Shown one piece after another: positions 53,697-55,235 of a DNA stretch of 55,235 nt (position 1 is the first letter of the stretch; the number at the start of each line of letters is the position of its first letter). Source of the stretch: Auritidibacter sp. Marseille-P8566 (GTDB taxonomy: Bacteria; Actinomycetota; Actinomycetes; Actinomycetales; Microbacteriaceae); the NCBI GenBank assembly GCA_945860535.1, contig CAMAQN010000001.1, positions 1 to 55,235 on the forward strand. Reading direction: 5' to 3'. The notes beneath the pieces are model-generated. The model worked only from the letters and a program-made list of their open reading frames with translations, made no database searches and was not told where the DNA came from. Made by a program: the position numbers and the translations under genes.

Positions 53697-54181
53697 ATCT
53701 CCGACACAGGATCTCAACCAGAGCGCTAATCCTCACCCCAGATAGCAAGTTTTTGCTGTTTTTATCTCACTTTGACCCAGGGTCTGAGCTGCCCCCGCAG
53801 TGGGTTTTTCCAGGTGGTGGGCTAGAAAATGGCGAGGAACCGCTGCAAGGAATAATCCGCGAGGTCTTTGAGGAAACTGGAAAGATTTTCAATCCTGAGG
53901 ATTTTTTGGAAATTACAAGAATCCACCACCCGATGGACGATGTCCGACTGCATGATTCTGGAGAGGCTTACTTTTTCGAACTGAGAGTTTCAGAGCCTTT
54001 TGAACCAAGTTCAGAAAACTGGACCGCAAATGAACATCGTGACACTGTTATGCACCGCTGGGTGACTCTTAATGAAGTGATCGGTGAGCAGCTTTGGGTT
54101 GGGCCACAGGGCGCCATTGAATTGTTGATCGAGCGCTATGGGAACCAGGGGCAGAAGCCGCCGCCAGATCAAGGTTCATAA
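53693..54181 (+). CDS. Nudix hydrolase
   Basis: Hydrolyses nucleoside diphosphate-linked substrates. It has 162 residues. The Nudix box is GGGLENGEEPLQGIIREVFEETG near 41-63, matching Gx5Ex7REUxEExGU in all key acidic positions. The N-terminal RALILTPDSKFLLFLSHFDPGSELPPQWVFPG is typical of NTP/sugar-nucleotide types. Substrate cannot be told. TTG start overlapping the YczE-type gene; 66 bp of AT-rich DNA follow. Confidence 0.92.
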   Translation: MNLRHRISTRALILTPDSKFLLFLSHFDPGSELPPQWVFPGGGLENGEEPLQGIIREVFEETGKIFNPEDFLEITRIHHPMDDVRLHDSGEAYFFELRVSEPFEPSSENWTANEHRDTVMHRWVTLNEVIGEQLWVGPQGAIELLIERYGNQGQKPPPDQGS

Positions 54182-54247
54182 CGCCGATAATAAACATTAT
54201 GTCAAGTAACGTTTAGACAAGCCACTCCCCGCAGCTGAGACTCTGAA
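54182..54247. other. Short AT-rich gap between Nudix and trpD
   Basis: 66 bp with the small palindrome ATAAT-AAAC-ATTAT (near 54187-54200). The strand opposite to the Nudix gene has a TTGACA without a matching -10. I see no gene, convincing terminator or promoter here, although two convergent genes end at its borders. Confidence 0.5.
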
Positions 54248-55235
54248 TTACTTGATTTGTGTGGCGTGTGACCACTGCACGAGCTTCTCGTGCGCTGCAC
54301 CGGATTCCAAAGCTCCCTTAGCTAAGTCAAATCCGCTTTGAAGTCGTTCTTCAATTGGCTTGCTCGCAAGGCTTGGGTCTTTGGCTAACTCGTAGGCTGC
54401 GATTCCAGCTGCGCTGTTTAGTAGAACAACTTCCTTGATTGCTTTGAGGTTTCCACTTAGGTCACCTGCAAACAGCGCGGCAGCCACTTCTGCGTTGTGC
54501 TTGGCATCGCCGCCCAGTAGCTGATCGAGATTGACGTCCGGGTTTACAAACTGCTCAACTTTGAATTCCTTGACCTGACCACCCGAAACCTGCCAAATCT
54601 GAGTTGGAGCGGTAACTGAGATCTCATCTAGTCCATCTAGGGACCTAAACACCAGCGCAGTGCGACCGCGCTGGGCCAGTTCTTGAGCCATAAGGGGAGC
54701 AATCTGAAGATTCGATACTCCCAGGGCAGTGGCGATTGGCTGTGCCGGGTTTGCCAGTGGTCCTAAGAAGTTGAAGGTGGTTGGAACTCCCAGCTGCTTT
54801 CTAACCGGCGCGACGAAACGCATAGCGGGTTGGAAAACCGGTGCGAAGAAGAAGGTGATCCCCACCTCTTTGAACACTTCCGCCACCTGAGCAGGTGCCA
54901 GATCGAGACGAATACCTAAGACCTCAAGCATTTCGGACGAGCCTGTCTTACCGGATGCTGATCTAGAACCGTGCTTTAGCACCGGAATGCCAGCTGCTGC
55001 TGTCACTACCGAAGCCATTGAGCTGATGTTCACGGTTCCGACCAGGTCTCCCCCAGTTCCGACAATGTCAACCGCGTCACTGCCGGTGTTGAGCAAAACT
55101 GCGTTTTCAAGCATGACGTCAACTAAACCGGCAAGCTCGGCTACGGTCTCCCCCTTGGAGCGCAAGGCCATCATGAAGGCACCGATTTGCGACTCAGTTG
55201 CCTCTCCCGACATGATTTCGCGGAGCGCCCAGCCT
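54248..55235 (-). CDS. trpD: Anthranilate phosphoribosyltransferase, 3' part (5' end outside window)
   Basis: Second enzyme of tryptophan synthesis, joining anthranilate and phosphoribosyl pyrophosphate. The frame remains open to the window edge (GWALREIMSGEATESQIGAF), which is the usual TrpD N-terminal region, so the ATG at 55213 is an internal Met and the gene is cut by the window. Visible: the PRPP-binding loop VDIVGTGGDLVGTVNISSMAS, KHGSRSASGKTGSSEMLEVLG and RTALVFRSLDGLDEIS. No other trp gene is nearby, so it is separate from a trp operon on this side. Two copies of the GGGGGAG motif are in its coding strand (near 55048 and 55150). Confidence 0.96.
   Translation of the reverse strand, partial: GWALREIMSGEATESQIGAFMMALRSKGETVAELAGLVDVMLENAVLLNTGSDAVDIVGTGGDLVGTVNISSMASVVTAAAGIPVLKHGSRSASGKTGSSEMLEVLGIRLDLAPAQVAEVFKEVGITFFFAPVFQPAMRFVAPVRKQLGVPTTFNFLGPLANPAQPIATALGVSNLQIAPLMAQELAQRGRTALVFRSLDGLDEISVTAPTQIWQVSGGQVKEFKVEQFVNPDVNLDQLLGGDAKHNAEVAAALFAGDLSGNLKAIKEVVLLNSAAGIAAYELAKDPSLASKPIEERLQSGFDLAKGALESGAAHEKLVQWSHATQIK

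Overview
This 55.2 kb window is core chromosome of an actinobacterium. The best fit is a small-genome freshwater member of Microbacteriaceae (Luna / Aquiluna / Rhodoluna-like). This rests on gene order (uvrBAC-rapZ-whiA; gap-pgk-tpiA-secG; pgl-opcA-zwf-pgi-tal-tkt; ctaB/ctaA/suf; fabG-fabI; glgC/glgM; pafBC-tatAC-helY; lnt-ppm/rbpA), on G+C near one half by eye, and on extreme compactness. The lineage is an inference. No mobile element, phage gene, CRISPR array or rRNA gene is visible, and no gap without a gene exceeds about 140 bp.

Layout. 1-5.7 kb: excision repair (3' end of uvrB, uvrA, uvrC). 5.8-7.6 kb: rapZ and whiA, without the yvcK gene usually between them. 7.6-12 kb: superoxide dismutase, lower glycolysis (gap, pgk, tpiA), secG and an RbpA-family protein. 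12-19.8 kb, minus strand: a six-gene pentose-phosphate operon. 19.9-23.3 kb: heme A synthesis (ctaB, ctaA) with a photolyase between. 23.4-27.4 kb: SUF Fe-S assembly, closed by a strong terminator. 27.5-29.3 kb, minus: bioY and a SURF1 group. 29.4-31 kb: fabG and fabI. 31-34 kb: serB-glgC facing glgM (glycogen / maltose-1-phosphate). 34-39 kb: ABC ATPase, ribosomal protein L31 type B, exonuclease, hydrolase plus glycosyltransferase, phosphatase and sirtuin. tRNA-Leu(GAG) lies at 39.3 kb. 39.5-47.2 kb: uppP, PAC2 protein, HAD phosphatase, trmI, FKBP lipoprotein, pafB, pafC, tatA, tatC. 47.2-54.2 kb: HelY helicase, lnt, ppm, rbpA, GDPD, YczE-type membrane protein, Nudix. The right edge is the 3' part of trpD (minus).

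Most genes within a strand run are joined by 1-8 bp start/stop overlaps, and seven convergent pairs overlap at their 3' ends. At two of these pairs a factor-independent terminator for one gene is embedded in the coding sequence of the other. Many operon-leading genes have a TANNNT -10 element 6-8 bp before the start codon, so leaderless transcription looks common. TTG starts are frequent.

No clearly new multi-gene system is evident. The most interesting signals are: a strand-biased 7-mer (GGGGGAG); sigma-R/sigma-H-type promoters before rbpA and sufB and a third candidate before a membrane-protein operon; apparent absence of the Pup-proteasome island between trmI and the FKBP gene while pafBC is kept; two RbpA-family proteins; and the embedded terminators.
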